Below are positions 35,247 to 43,923 of a stretch of DNA of 64,000 bases, piece by piece (the stretch's first letter is position 1; each line of letters opens with the position of its first letter). Made by a program: the position numbers and the translations under genes. The stretch lies in NCBI RefSeq assembly GCF_012516375.2, contig NZ_CP051204.2, forward strand, positions 62,001 through 126,000. The letters are read 5' to 3'. The DNA comes from Chitinophaga oryzae. GTDB lineage: Bacteria; Bacteroidota; Bacteroidia; Chitinophagales; Chitinophagaceae. Under the pieces are notes generated by a model that was not told the origin of the DNA, did not search any database, and was given only the letters and a program-made list of their open reading frames with translations.

Positions 35247-35433
35247 CCAAACGATTTAAAAAATACAAGTGGGTGAATTTAAAAAATTACAAAGTGGAAT
35301 GCAATATTTTTTTATGAATGCGAAAAATGGAGGATGAATTGAATTTTTTTCAGCTTTATTAGCATTTCCTTATAAAAGCGATTAAATTTAGCCAATGTCC
35401 TTTTCTATGATCATTTTAAAATAACCTAACGTT

Positions 35434-36363
35434 ATGGAAAGAAGAAAATTCCTGCAGCAGGGCACTCTGGCCGGTATTTCCGCGCTGGCCCTGGGCGGTA
35501 TTACCAGCAAAAGCCAGGCTGCTACTGCCGGCACAACAGCTGCTAAGGAAAAACCTTTTAAAATGGACTTCGCCCCACATGATGGCATGTTTAAAAACAG
35601 CGCCGGCGCCGATTTCCTCGACCAGATCAAATATATGTACGACCAGGGCTTCCGGTCTATAGAAGATAACGGCATGATGCACCGTCCTGTGGCTGAACAG
35701 GAAAAAATCGGCAACCTGCTCGCTAAACTGGGCATGACCATGGGCGTGTTTGTAGTAGACACGGGCAACAACTGGAAAACTTCACTGGCCTCCGGCAAAC
35801 AGGAGTTTACCGATGCTTTTGTGAAAACCTGTAAAGACAGTGTGGACGTGGCCAAACGCTGTAATGCCAAATGGGCTACGGTAGTGCCCGGCTTCTTCGA
35901 CCGCAACCTGCCGATGGGCATACAAACCGCCAACGTCGTTGCCGCACTCCGTTTGGGCGCCGCTATCTTTGAGCCGCACAAACTTGTCATGGTGCTCGAA
36001 CCGCTCAGCGATACGCCCGACCTGTTCCTCCGCACCGCTGAACAGTCCTTCGAGATCTGTAAAGCGGTTAACAGCCCCGCCTGCAAAATACTCTACGATA
36101 TCTACCATATGCAACGCAACACCGGCAACCTCATTCCTACCATCGATCAGTGCTGGGACGAAATTGCGTATATCCAGATAGGTGACAACCCCGGCCGCAA
36201 AGAACCCGGTACCGGCGAAATCAACTATAAAAATGTGTTCGCGCACCTGCACAAGAAAGGATATAAAGGCGTGCTGGGCATGGAGCATGGCAATGCAGGT
36301 CAGGGTAAAGAAGGGGAAGCTGCACTGATAAAAGCCTACCGGAACGTTGATTTACAGGATTAA
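35434..36363 (+). CDS. Tat-signal TIM-barrel protein, sugar isomerase/epimerase (hydroxypyruvate isomerase-like)
   Basis: The 309-residue protein starts with a Tat leader, MERRKFLQQGTLAGISALAL. The barrel shows the AP-endonuclease-2-like pattern: GFRSIEDNGMMHR, a long helical stretch, MVLEPLSD near residue 190, ILYDIYHMQRNTGN near residue 220 and IQIGDNPGRKEPGTGEINY near residue 247, with a metal-binding Glu, Asp, His and Glu. Family members isomerise or epimerise sugars; the motifs resemble hydroxypyruvate isomerase. It is divergent from the SUMF1/Gfo pair. Export suggests action on periplasmic (keto-)sugars. Confidence 0.9.
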   Translation: MERRKFLQQGTLAGISALALGGITSKSQAATAGTTAAKEKPFKMDFAPHDGMFKNSAGADFLDQIKYMYDQGFRSIEDNGMMHRPVAEQEKIGNLLAKLGMTMGVFVVDTGNNWKTSLASGKQEFTDAFVKTCKDSVDVAKRCNAKWATVVPGFFDRNLPMGIQTANVVAALRLGAAIFEPHKLVMVLEPLSDTPDLFLRTAEQSFEICKAVNSPACKILYDIYHMQRNTGNLIPTIDQCWDEIAYIQIGDNPGRKEPGTGEINYKNVFAHLHKKGYKGVLGMEHGNAGQGKEGEAALIKAYRNVDLQD

Positions 36364-36428
36364 TACTGATTTCCCTGATCCCCAAAAAATCATATAAATA
36401 ACCAAATAAATAAATGACCAAATAAGTT

Positions 36429-36460
36429 AAAGCCCTGTCAGCCCTGGTTGACAGGGCTTT
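36429..36460 (+). terminator. terminator of the TIM-barrel gene
   Basis: Bases 36429-36440 (aaagccctgtca) pair exactly with 36449-36460, followed by T-rich sequence. Just before it, 36395-36426 has two half-copies of the words accaaataa, like one arm of the intergenic ggttattt repeats without a partner arm. Confidence 0.9.
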
Positions 36461-36553
36461 TCTATTTGATGATGCACTATTACTGCGGTTATAGATCAAT
36501 ATACGTTGATGCTGTTTTTTTCGTTATCTTACTGATACACTAAACACAATCAT

Positions 36554-36904
36554 ATGGGTTTCCTCGTCCGTATATTAGTAAGTGCACTGGCGGCTATGTT
36601 AACAACCTACCTGCTGAGGCCGGCAGTCAAAATCGATAGTTTTGTTACCGCTCTGATCCTGGCGCTGGTGCTGGCGCTGCTCAACGCACTGGTAAAACCG
36701 CTGCTGGTATTGTTTACCTTCCCGGTAACCCTCCTTACGCTGGGATTATTTTTATTTGTGATCAACGCAGTCATTATACTGCTGGCCGCAAAGATCGTCC
36801 CCGGATTTAAGGTAGACGGCTTCTGGTGGGCTATGTTGTTCAGTATCGTGATGACCATCATCAACAGTATCATGATCAATCTCGCCGGCGGCAGCAACGA
36901 CTGA
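36554..36904 (+). CDS. four-helix membrane protein, phage-holin-like family (PF04020 type)
   Basis: The 116-residue protein is nearly all membrane: four hydrophobic segments, about residues 5-22, 30-50, 53-77 and 88-112. The family's sequence pattern is visible (LRPAVKIDSFVTALILALVLALLNALVKP and so on, with LFTFPVTLLTLGLFLFVINA). Despite the name, chromosomal members are not phage genes and their function is not known. It precedes the E1 dehydrogenase gene by 35 bases on the same strand. Confidence 0.9.
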   Translation: MGFLVRILVSALAAMLTTYLLRPAVKIDSFVTALILALVLALLNALVKPLLVLFTFPVTLLTLGLFLFVINAVIILLAAKIVPGFKVDGFWWAMLFSIVMTIINSIMINLAGGSND

Positions 36905-36939
36905 CCCCCAGCCCTATTCACGTTGTAAACAGCCTATAC

Positions 36940-38913
36940 ATGTATTTTGACCGGTCTAATCTCAGTGACACGGAGTTACTGTCTTTTTACAGGGCGTTGT
37001 TATACCCCCGACTGATAGAGGAAAAAATGCTGCTCCTGCTCCGGCAGGGCAAAATCAGCAAATGGTTTTCCGGCATTGGCCAGGAAGCCATCGCCGTAGG
37101 CGCCACGCTGGCACTGGAACCCGACGAATGGATCATGCCGCTGCACCGTAACCTCGGCGTATTCACCACCCGTAATATGCCACTGCATCACCTGCTGTTG
37201 CAATGGCAGGGCAGCCAGGAAGGTTACAGCAAAGGCCGGGAGCGCTCCTTCCACTTTGGCAGCAGGGCCTTCCACATCTGCGGAATGATTTCCCACCTCG
37301 GGCCGCAGCTTTCCATCGCCGACGGTATCGCACTGGCACACCAGCTGAAAAAAGAACATAAAGTGTCGCTCGCCTTCTCCGGCGAAGGCGGTACCAGCGA
37401 AGGCGAATTTCATGAAGCACTCAATGTGGCTGCCGTATGGGGCCTCCCCGTTATCTTCCTCGTGGAAAACAACGGCTACGGCCTCAGTACGCCCGTCAGC
37501 GAACAATATCACTGCAAAAACCTGGTCGATAAAGCTGTCGGTTATGGCATGGAAGGCGTACAGGTAGACGGTAACAACCTCCTCGAGGTATACCAGACGA
37601 TCCGCACCGCCCGGGCTTATGCCATCAAAGAACAAAAACCCGTGCTGATAGAAGCGATGACCTTCCGTATGCGCGGCCATGAAGAAGCCAGCGGGGTAAA
37701 ATATGTGCCGCCTGAGCTTTTTGAGCAATGGGGCAGGAAAGACCCGATTGCGCGGTATGAAACTTTCCTGCGCGAAACCCACCTGTTGGATGCCGCCGCC
37801 ATAGAGGCCATCCGGCAGGAGTTGAAGCACCGTATCGATGAAGACGTGGCTAAAGGACTGGAGCCACTCCCCTTCGCCGTCAATACCAGCACCGAGCTGG
37901 AAGACATCTATGCTCCGGGGCCACCGGCCATCCACCCTTCCGGCACGGCTTCTGAAAAAAGATTTATCGACGCTATCTCTGACGGGCTGCGGCAGTCTAT
38001 GGAGCAGTATCCCGAACTGGTACTGATGGGACAGGACATTGCGGCCTATGGCGGCGCCTTCAAAATCACGGAAGGACTGCTGGGCCGCTTTGGGAAAGAG
38101 CGGGTCCGTAATACGCCGCTCTGCGAAAGCGCCATTGTTGGCGCCGCGCTCGGCCTGTCTATCGCAGGTTTTAAAAGCATGGTCGAGATGCAGTTCGCCG
38201 ACTTCGTCAGTTGTGGCTTCAACCAGATCGTGAACAATCTCGCTAAAATACATTACCGCTGGGGACAAACGGCCGATGTGGTCATCAGGATGCCCACCGG
38301 CGGCGGCGTAGGGGCAGGACCGTTCCACTCCCAGAGCAACGAAGCCTGGTTTACCCATGTGCCGGGGCTGAAAGTGGTATACCCCTCCTCGCCCGAAGAT
38401 GCCAAAGGCTTGCTGAATGCAGCTATCGCTGATCCCAACCCGGTAATGTATTTCGAGCATAAAGCCCTCTACCGCAGCATCAGCGGCCTGGTGCCCGACG
38501 GCTATTACACCGTGGAAATAGGGAAAGCGCGGCTGGTGCAGGCGGGCGACGATGTCAGCATCATCACCTATGGCAGCGGCGTGCACTGGGCCATGGAATA
38601 TGCGGCCGCCCATCCGGCACTCTCCATCGCCATCCTGGACCTCCGTACCCTGCTGCCCCTGGACTATACCGCTGTCCGCGACGCCGTAGCCCTTACCGGC
38701 AGAGTGCTGGTACTCCATGAAGATACCCTCACCGGCGGACTGGGAGGCGAGATCAGCGCCTGGATCGCCGAACATTGCTTCCACCTGCTGGACGCGCCCG
38801 TCATCCGCTGCGCCAGCCTGGATACCCCGGTGCCTTTTGCCGGCGAACTGGAAAAAAATTTCCTCGCCAAAGCCCGGCTGGATCAGTGTATCCGGCAATT
38901 AACCGGCTGGTAA
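36940..38913 (+). CDS. 2-oxoacid dehydrogenase E1 component, alpha and beta parts fused
   Basis: The ATG at 36940 gives 657 residues; upstream in-frame codons to 36826 overlap the holin-like gene and are rejected. The alpha part has GQEAIAVGATLAL, the thiamine diphosphate motif SGEGGTSEGEFHEALN and ENNGYGLSTP. The beta part begins near residue 330 (RFIDAISDGLRQSM) and has MGQDIAAYGG, MVEMQFADFV, RMPTGGGVGAGPFHSQ and the C-terminal EDTLTGGLGGEIS. E1 decarboxylates pyruvate or branched-chain ketoacids and passes the acyl group to a lipoyl E2. Fused E1 of this kind are frequent in Bacteroidota. No E2 or E3 gene is in the window. Confidence 0.95.
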   Translation: MYFDRSNLSDTELLSFYRALLYPRLIEEKMLLLLRQGKISKWFSGIGQEAIAVGATLALEPDEWIMPLHRNLGVFTTRNMPLHHLLLQWQGSQEGYSKGRERSFHFGSRAFHICGMISHLGPQLSIADGIALAHQLKKEHKVSLAFSGEGGTSEGEFHEALNVAAVWGLPVIFLVENNGYGLSTPVSEQYHCKNLVDKAVGYGMEGVQVDGNNLLEVYQTIRTARAYAIKEQKPVLIEAMTFRMRGHEEASGVKYVPPELFEQWGRKDPIARYETFLRETHLLDAAAIEAIRQELKHRIDEDVAKGLEPLPFAVNTSTELEDIYAPGPPAIHPSGTASEKRFIDAISDGLRQSMEQYPELVLMGQDIAAYGGAFKITEGLLGRFGKERVRNTPLCESAIVGAALGLSIAGFKSMVEMQFADFVSCGFNQIVNNLAKIHYRWGQTADVVIRMPTGGGVGAGPFHSQSNEAWFTHVPGLKVVYPSSPEDAKGLLNAAIADPNPVMYFEHKALYRSISGLVPDGYYTVEIGKARLVQAGDDVSIITYGSGVHWAMEYAAAHPALSIAILDLRTLLPLDYTAVRDAVALTGRVLVLHEDTLTGGLGGEISAWIAEHCFHLLDAPVIRCASLDTPVPFAGELEKNFLAKARLDQCIRQLTGW

Positions 38914-38984
38914 CAGCATACAGGATTGGGAATTTGCGACGAATGTTCTAATTTGCACCCAGAAATAAATAAAATCATTATACA

Positions 38985-39128
38985 ATGTTGACGAATCTCT
39001 TAACAGTAGTACAGACCACCAACTTTTACAAGGTGGGTGATAGCATTGGTCATTTTCTGGCTCCTTGTGCCATCGTTATTTTTGCCCTGATGTTCATTTA
39101 CGCCTGGGTGAAATACGCAAAACTCTAA
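38985..39128 (+). CDS. 47-residue single-helix membrane peptide
   Basis: An ATG at 38985 opens 47 codons to a TAA at 39126-39128. The peptide has a short N-terminal part (MLTNLLTVVQTTNFYKVGDS), then one hydrophobic helix (APCAIVIFALMFIYAWV) and a basic end (KYAKL), the layout of a real small membrane protein with its C-terminus inside. It lies between the E1 gene and a terminator at 39159-39184. It is too short for usual gene finders. Family not recognised; chance origin cannot be excluded. Confidence 0.6.
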   Translation: MLTNLLTVVQTTNFYKVGDSIGHFLAPCAIVIFALMFIYAWVKYAKL

Positions 39129-39158
39129 TCCCCTGTTTTTTACATCGCATTATAGTAG

Positions 39159-39184
39159 AAAAGGCTTCCTTCCGGAAGCCTTTT
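39159..39184. terminator. two-way terminator
   Basis: Bases 39159-39169 (aaaaggcttcc) pair exactly with 39174-39184, followed by a T-rich run on the plus strand and A-runs on the other side. It separates the 47-codon gene from the convergent thioredoxin gene. Confidence 0.9.
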
Positions 39185-39211
39185 TCTTTTATCATCACTG
39201 TCGGGCGGTTA

Positions 39212-40588
39212 TCAGCCTTTACTCAATGTCTTTTCTATCAGCGCTTTCAGCTCCGGTGTGGAAGGCCGCGGCGCATCGATGGTCACAATCCGGCCCTGCT
39301 GGTCAAACACCATGAAACGCGGAATACCCTTGATGTCATAAAATTTGGTGATGTCGCTCCAGCCGGCGCCAAAGAGCTGTACTCCTTTCATCTCCTTTTC
39401 TTTTACAAACGCCCGCCATTTTTCCTTGTCTTTGGTTTCATCGACAGAGTATCCCAGGAAGGTAACGTTCCGGCCACGCATCTCCTCTTCCAGCTTTTGC
39501 AGGTGAGGCAGTTCCGCTTTACAGGGACCGCACCAGGTAGCCCATACGTCCACCACCACTACTTTTCCTTTTAAATCGTTGAAAGCCACCTTTTTGCCGT
39601 TGGTATCCTCACCGGCAAAGTTGAAACCCGGTTCGCCGGCCGAAAATTTACGCAGCCCCTTTTCAGCGGCCAGGTAAAGCTGTTGCTGGTTTTCTGTTAC
39701 GAGATATTGTTTCACCGGCGCTATCGCTTCCGTGAGTTTATCATATGTACGGAACCCGCCCAGGCTTTCGGTAATCAGCAACCCTTTGATGGTATCGTTA
39801 CAGAACAGACGGGTGTTTTCTTCCAGCGAAGAAGGTCCCTGCCTTTTCTCCGTGCTCATAAGGTAGGTAAAGGTCTCGTATAAACGAACAATACGACCGG
39901 CATCACCGTTGGCCAGCAACCGGCCATCACAATACTTCTTATCCTGTATTACCTGCCGGTAATACGCCGGGTACTGGCTTTTTTCCGGGTGCTTTGAGTG
40001 CGGTATAAGCAGGAACGACATCGCGGCATACTCTACATCTACGTCCATGGTATATTTCAGCAGCTCGTTAAATTTCCGGTTGGGCGTATTCACAGCCTTT
40101 TTCAGGGCGGCTACTTTCGGTACCAGTGCCTCCAGCCTGGGAAAGAAAGACAGGTAAGTAGCGGTATCTCCGGGGCTGGTATGCCGGGAGATAGTGCCCA
40201 GCTGTTCCTGCCATTGCCGGAGCTGCTTATTTTCCGGCGATCCTGCCAGTACCGTGTAAGTCCCGATATCCATTTTCAGTTTCAGCTGTTCTCCCGGCTT
40301 GAGGTAGATACGGGTGTCCCCGCGGTTGCCGGCAGAGAGGTAATAAAACCCTTCTTTGGGCGACGGAACAGCGAAGGCAAAGGCCTGCTGCTCATTCACC
40401 ATCGCATTGGCGATTTCGGTTTTACGGCCTTCCTGAACGGCGTAGAGGGTGATCTTTTTGGCTTTTTCAGGAGCTTGTCCCTGGATAACAGCGAGCGTGG
40501 GGACCGGCGCCGGACCTGCAACGACAGGGGCAGCCCACGCCATGCAGGCAGCCAGTGGCAGCAGTCTGCTTACTTTGGTTGGTTTCAT
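39212..40588 (-). CDS. TlpA-like thioredoxin-fold protein with N-terminal DUF4369-like domain
   Basis: The ATG at 40588 gives 458 residues with a signal peptide (to about residue 25). The N-terminal domain (residues ~30-120) has the beta pattern of DUF4369 (KITLYAVQEGRKTEIANAMV). A helical middle follows, then a thioredoxin domain from about residue 325: DLKGKVVVVDVWATWCGPCKAEL with the redox pair WCGPC, VTFLGYSVDETKDKEKWRAF and IPRFMVFDQQGRIV. It is likely periplasmic and reduces disulfides in other proteins or haem proteins. The partner is unknown. The gene is alone between the terminator and a macro-domain gene 92 bases upstream. Confidence 0.92.
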   Translation of the reverse strand: MKPTKVSRLLPLAACMAWAAPVVAGPAPVPTLAVIQGQAPEKAKKITLYAVQEGRKTEIANAMVNEQQAFAFAVPSPKEGFYYLSAGNRGDTRIYLKPGEQLKLKMDIGTYTVLAGSPENKQLRQWQEQLGTISRHTSPGDTATYLSFFPRLEALVPKVAALKKAVNTPNRKFNELLKYTMDVDVEYAAMSFLLIPHSKHPEKSQYPAYYRQVIQDKKYCDGRLLANGDAGRIVRLYETFTYLMSTEKRQGPSSLEENTRLFCNDTIKGLLITESLGGFRTYDKLTEAIAPVKQYLVTENQQQLYLAAEKGLRKFSAGEPGFNFAGEDTNGKKVAFNDLKGKVVVVDVWATWCGPCKAELPHLQKLEEEMRGRNVTFLGYSVDETKDKEKWRAFVKEKEMKGVQLFGAGWSDITKFYDIKGIPRFMVFDQQGRIVTIDAPRPSTPELKALIEKTLSKG

Positions 40589-40680
40589 TTTCTTAATGGT
40601 GGTTTGGTTTACGATCAATCATCGTTGTGGTTTCAAATATAGACAAACAGGCTTATCTGTTACCCCCAAACCATCACTAT

Positions 40681-41223
40681 TTATTCTTCGGGTCTTATGT
40701 GCTGGTTATAATAATGTTGTGCCAGCCGGTAGTTTTCGTCGTCAAAACAAACGAGTACCACTTCCTGGACCACCTCGTCCTGCTCCAGGAAATGAACGAT
40801 GGTATCCATGGCGATACTGGCGGCGAGGTCTTTCGGGAAATGGTAAATGCCGGTGCTGATATTAGGGAAAGCCACCGATGTAAGCTGATGGCGGGATGCC
40901 AGCTGCAGCGAATGCAGGTAGCAGTTGGCCAGCAGGGTGGCCTCGTTATGGTTTCCGCCGTTCCATACCGGCCCGACAGTGTGTATCACATGTTTGGCTG
41001 GCAGGCGTCCGCCGGTGGTGATCACGGCTTCCCCTGTTTTACAGCCTCCCTGTCGGGCTACGATGGCCCGGCAGTCTTCCAGGATAGCCGGCCCGCCGGC
41101 CCGATGGATAGCGCCATCCACGCCGCCGCCGCCCATCAGGGAGGAATTGGCCGCATTCACGATGGCTGCGGTCTCCATTTTGGTAATATCCCCTCTGAGA
41201 ATCTTTATTTTCCTATATGCCAT
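40681..41223 (-). CDS. macro-domain protein, O-acetyl-ADP-ribose deacetylase-like
   Basis: The 180-residue protein has the MacroD-type motifs: [22 protein letters not shown], followed by [15 protein letters not shown] and a substrate loop with [15 protein letters not shown]. The Asn pair and the GGGVD loop are the residues that bind and hydrolyse O-acetyl-ADP-ribose or mono-ADP-ribosyl groups on proteins or nucleic acids. It acts in the cytosol. It starts 4 bases after the NYN-domain gene ends, so the two are surely one transcript, which suggests a link to RNA or to ADP-ribosylated RNA/DNA ends. Confidence 0.94.
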   Translation of the reverse strand: MAYRKIKILRGDITKMETAAIVNAANSSLMGGGGVDGAIHRAGGPAILEDCRAIVARQGGCKTGEAVITTGGRLPAKHVIHTVGPVWNGGNHNEATLLANCYLHSLQLASRHQLTSVAFPNISTGIYHFPKDLAASIAMDTIVHFLEQDEVVQEVVLVCFDDENYRLAQHYYNQHIRPEE

Positions 41224-41227
41224 AACG

Positions 41228-41977
41228 TTATACTGTTCTTACATACACGAGCTTACCGGTTTTCTTGCCGCTTTCCCGGATATCTATCTCGAAGTGGGGG
41301 AAACTTTTGATGAGTTGTACCAGTTTATTGAAGCCATAGTTACGGGCGTCGAAGTCGGGTTGTTTTTTCAGTAAGAGGTTGCCCAGCTCCCCGAGATAGG
41401 CCCAGCCGTCTTCATCGGCGATATCATTGATACTGGTAGACAGCAGGTCTATCAGTTCTTTGTCTGCTTTGCTGATACCTTTGGGCTTTTCCTTGGTTGA
41501 TTTGGGTTTGCCGCCTGTTTCCGTTTTCTTTTCCCTGATCTGTAATATCTCAAGGTAGATGAATTTATCGCAGGCCGCACGGAAGGCGCTGGGTGTTTTC
41601 TTCTCTCCCATGCCGATCACGCGCATCCCGGCTTCTCTCAGCCTGGTGGCCAGCCTGGTAAAATCGCTATCGCTCGAAACAAGGCAAAAGCCATCCACCC
41701 TGCCGGTGTACAGGATGTCCATCGCATCGATGATCATGGCCGAATCGGTGGCATTTTTTCCGGAGGTATAGCTGTACTGCTGGATCGGGGTGATAGCATT
41801 TTCCAGCAAAACACCTTTCCATCCTGCTACGGTGGGTTTGGTCCAGTCTCCGTAAATCCTTTTGAAAGTGGGGTTGCCGTATTTGGCTACTTCTTCCAGC
41901 ATCCCCTTAATATTGTGGTAGGGTATATTGTCGGCATCGATGAGCACAGCGAGGCGGAGATCGTTTGAATTATCCAT
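41228..41977 (-). CDS. NYN-domain nuclease-like protein with C-terminal OST-HTH/LOTUS domain
   Basis: The 249-residue protein has a PIN-like NYN domain (residues 1-150): [14 protein letters not shown], then [17 protein letters not shown] and the acidic [16 protein letters not shown], whose Asp residues are placed to bind metal for RNA cleavage. A Lys-rich linker ([17 protein letters not shown]) leads to an OST-HTH/LOTUS-type winged helix (residues ~185-249) with [21 protein letters not shown] and [13 protein letters not shown], an RNA- or G-quadruplex-binding fold. It is likely a regulatory RNase. Paired with the macro-domain gene. The substrate is not known. Confidence 0.93.
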   Translation of the reverse strand: MDNSNDLRLAVLIDADNIPYHNIKGMLEEVAKYGNPTFKRIYGDWTKPTVAGWKGVLLENAITPIQQYSYTSGKNATDSAMIIDAMDILYTGRVDGFCLVSSDSDFTRLATRLREAGMRVIGMGEKKTPSAFRAACDKFIYLEILQIREKKTETGGKPKSTKEKPKGISKADKELIDLLSTSINDIADEDGWAYLGELGNLLLKKQPDFDARNYGFNKLVQLIKSFPHFEIDIRESGKKTGKLVYVRTV

Positions 41978-41991
41978 GTGGAACTTTTACA

Positions 41992-42074
41992 TTAGGTTAT
42001 TGGGTTATTTAGAAATTTAAGCATTTTAGGGAACCCATTAAATGCATAAATTTCTAAATAACCCAATAACCCAA
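41992..42074. repeat. near-perfect long palindrome, 35-base arms (ggttattt type)
   Basis: Bases 41992-42026 and 42040-42074 are reverse complements with 33 of 35 matches; the 13-base loop contains a further gggaaccc palindrome. The full element is 83 bases and lies in the 103-base gap between the NYN and dps genes, both on the minus strand. Read from dps, it follows the stop codon by 6 bases, as a terminator would, but it has A+T-rich arms and no separate U-tract. Confidence 0.92.
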
Positions 42075-42080
42075 TTGTTA

Positions 42081-42551
42081 TTATTTGAGGTAGGAACGGA
42101 TCATCCAGGCCAGTGAAAGGTGTTTCTGCAGCAACTGTGTTGCGAAATCAGCAGCACCTTTGTCTTTATACTTTTCATCGAATTCATCGATCAGTCTGCG
42201 CAGGTTGCGGATAATGGTTTCGTGGTCATTCAGCAGTTCCTGCAGCTGTTTTTTCTGGTCGTTGGAATATTCGGATTCCAGCAGGTTGGTGAGTTTCAAC
42301 ACGTCTGCATAACGGCCTTCTGCGTAATGCCCGATCTTGCGGATGTATTCTGCCACTTCATCTGCGATTTCTTCCAGCTCCTCATACTGTCCTTCATAGA
42401 ACTTGTGCATTTCCATGAAGTTGGGGCCTTCGATATTCCAGTGGCTGTTGCGCGTTTTCGCGTAAACCAGTAATTCATCAGCAAGTACTTTGTTCAGCTC
42501 TAATGCTATTTTCTTCGCGTGTTCTGCAGAAATGCCAATATCGATTTTCAT
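42081..42551 (-). CDS. dps: Dps-family DNA-protecting ferritin-like protein
   Basis: The ATG at 42551 gives 156 residues with the Dps four-helix bundle. The ferroxidase motif is seen as NSHWNIEGPNFMEMHKFYEG and QYEELEEIADEVAEYIRKIG, with His, His, Glu and Asp in the usual places. A dodecamer of this protein stores iron and shields DNA under oxidative or starvation stress. Upstream in-frame codons to 42764 run into the divergent MFS gene and give no Dps-like residues, so they are rejected. It is divergent from the MFS gene, with a 177-base gap. Confidence 0.94.
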   Translation of the reverse strand: MKIDIGISAEHAKKIALELNKVLADELLVYAKTRNSHWNIEGPNFMEMHKFYEGQYEELEEIADEVAEYIRKIGHYAEGRYADVLKLTNLLESEYSNDQKKQLQELLNDHETIIRNLRRLIDEFDEKYKDKGAADFATQLLQKHLSLAWMIRSYLK

Positions 42552-42691
42552 ATTCTTTGAATTTTTTGGTTTAAATAAATTTACGAATTCTTTGGGAGGG
42601 CTACCCTGATGTTTATCATAAATTAATAATCGGTATAATAAAACAGGTCCATCGCCGCTTTTGTTCAGGTTTTCAGGGCCAGGCCAACATA

Positions 42692-42724
42692 TTTGCCAAA
42701 ATTGTACCATAGTTACTAATTTTG
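42692..42724 (+). promoter_or_regulatory. Bacteroidota-type promoter very close to the MFS start
   Basis: TTTG at 42692-42695, a 21-base spacer and TAATTTTG at 42717-42724 fit the consensus TTTG-N-TAnnTTTG. The ATG is at 42729, only four bases after the -7 box, so transcription would begin at or within a base or two of the start codon. Confidence 0.6.
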
Positions 42725-42728
42725 CGGC

Positions 42729-43916
42729 ATGGACCAGTCTTCCGGAAAAATCTACAGTCTGCATTTTATTCTTCTGTGCCTGAGTAATGCGTTATTTTCT
42801 GCCAGTTTCAATATGATGATCCCTGAGTTGCCGGCCTATCTCAGCAATATGGGCGGGGCGGATTACAAGGGGTATATTATCGGATTATTCACGCTGATGG
42901 CCGGTTTATCGAGGCCATTCAGCGGTAAGCTCACGGATACCATCGGCCGGGTGCCGGTAATGATTTTCGGTTCCCTGGTATGCGTGGTGTGTAGCCTGTT
43001 ATACCCATTGGTCAGCTCCGTTGGGGCGTTTCTGCTACTCCGTTTTTTTCATGGTTTTTCTACCGGCTTCAAACCTACCGGTACGTCTGCCTATGTGTCA
43101 GATATCATTCCGTTCAACCGGCGGGGTGAGGCCATGGGCATGGTGGGACTGGCCAGCACTATTGGTATGGCGCTAGGGCCGGCCATAGGGGGTTATATGG
43201 CGGTAAGATGGAATATTAATGTGATGTTTCAGCTGTCAGCTGTTTTTGCCTTGCTGTCAGTGGTGATCCTGATCGGCATGAAAGAAACACTGGCCAACAA
43301 ACAACCTTTCCGTTTCTCATTGCTCAAAATAAAAGGAGATGAAATATTTGAGCCGCTGGTATGGTCTCCGGTGATCATCTGTTTCCTCACCTATTTCAGT
43401 TATGGTGCTATGCTTACGATCATCCCGGACTTCGGCGCCTTTCTCGGTGTGGCCAACAAGGGCGTGTTCTTCACCTACTTTACCATCAGCTCTATCGGGA
43501 TCCGTTTGCTGGCCGGCAAAGTGTCTGACCGTTATGGCCGTGTGCCCGTACTGAAAGTTTCCGCCATACTCATGGCTGCGTCTATGTTAATGATGGGACT
43601 GGCCGGTTCTCCGGCTTTGCTGATGGCTTCCGCTGTGGTGTATGGCATCTCCGTGGGCCTCAATGCGCCTGCGGTGACTGCATGGACCATTGACCTCGGG
43701 CAGCCCGAACACCGCGGCCGCGCGCTGGCCAGCATGTATATCGCTATGGAAGCCGGTATCGGGCTGGGCGCCTATTTCTCCGCATTTGTATACAATAACA
43801 AATCGTCCAATTTCCCACTGACGTTTTACCTGTTTGCCGGCATCACTTTACTGGCTACTTTCTATCTCACCTTCTTCTACAAAAAGCCGGGGATGGTAGC
43901 CGGGGAGTGCCGATAG
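42729..43916 (+). CDS. MFS transporter
   Basis: The 395-residue protein has about 12 membrane helices. The MFS signature between helices 2 and 3 is GKLTDTIGRVPVMIFG, and its repeat in the second half is GKVSDRYGRVPVLKVS. Helix 4-5 motifs RFFHGFSTGFKPTGTSAYV and RRGEAMGMVGLAS are typical of drug or sugar exporters. Substrate cannot be deduced. The start codon is four bases after a promoter-like box, which would give a leaderless mRNA. Its end faces the convergent rmuC gene with 7 bases between stops. Confidence 0.93.
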   Translation: MDQSSGKIYSLHFILLCLSNALFSASFNMMIPELPAYLSNMGGADYKGYIIGLFTLMAGLSRPFSGKLTDTIGRVPVMIFGSLVCVVCSLLYPLVSSVGAFLLLRFFHGFSTGFKPTGTSAYVSDIIPFNRRGEAMGMVGLASTIGMALGPAIGGYMAVRWNINVMFQLSAVFALLSVVILIGMKETLANKQPFRFSLLKIKGDEIFEPLVWSPVIICFLTYFSYGAMLTIIPDFGAFLGVANKGVFFTYFTISSIGIRLLAGKVSDRYGRVPVLKVSAILMAASMLMMGLAGSPALLMASAVVYGISVGLNAPAVTAWTIDLGQPEHRGRALASMYIAMEAGIGLGAYFSAFVYNNKSSNFPLTFYLFAGITLLATFYLTFFYKKPGMVAGECR

Positions 43917-43923
43917 CCTTCGC

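Noticed and set aside
36554..36904. Prophage remnant suggested by holin-like genes (also 53051-53524)
   Set aside because: No integrase, capsid, portal or tail genes occur; both belong to holin-like families common on Bacteroidota chromosomes.
37000..38898. Long minus-strand frame opposite the E1 gene
   Set aside because: The plus strand encodes an unmistakable E1 alpha/beta enzyme; the antisense frame is a codon-bias shadow, as are those at 23317-24777 and 7920-9128.
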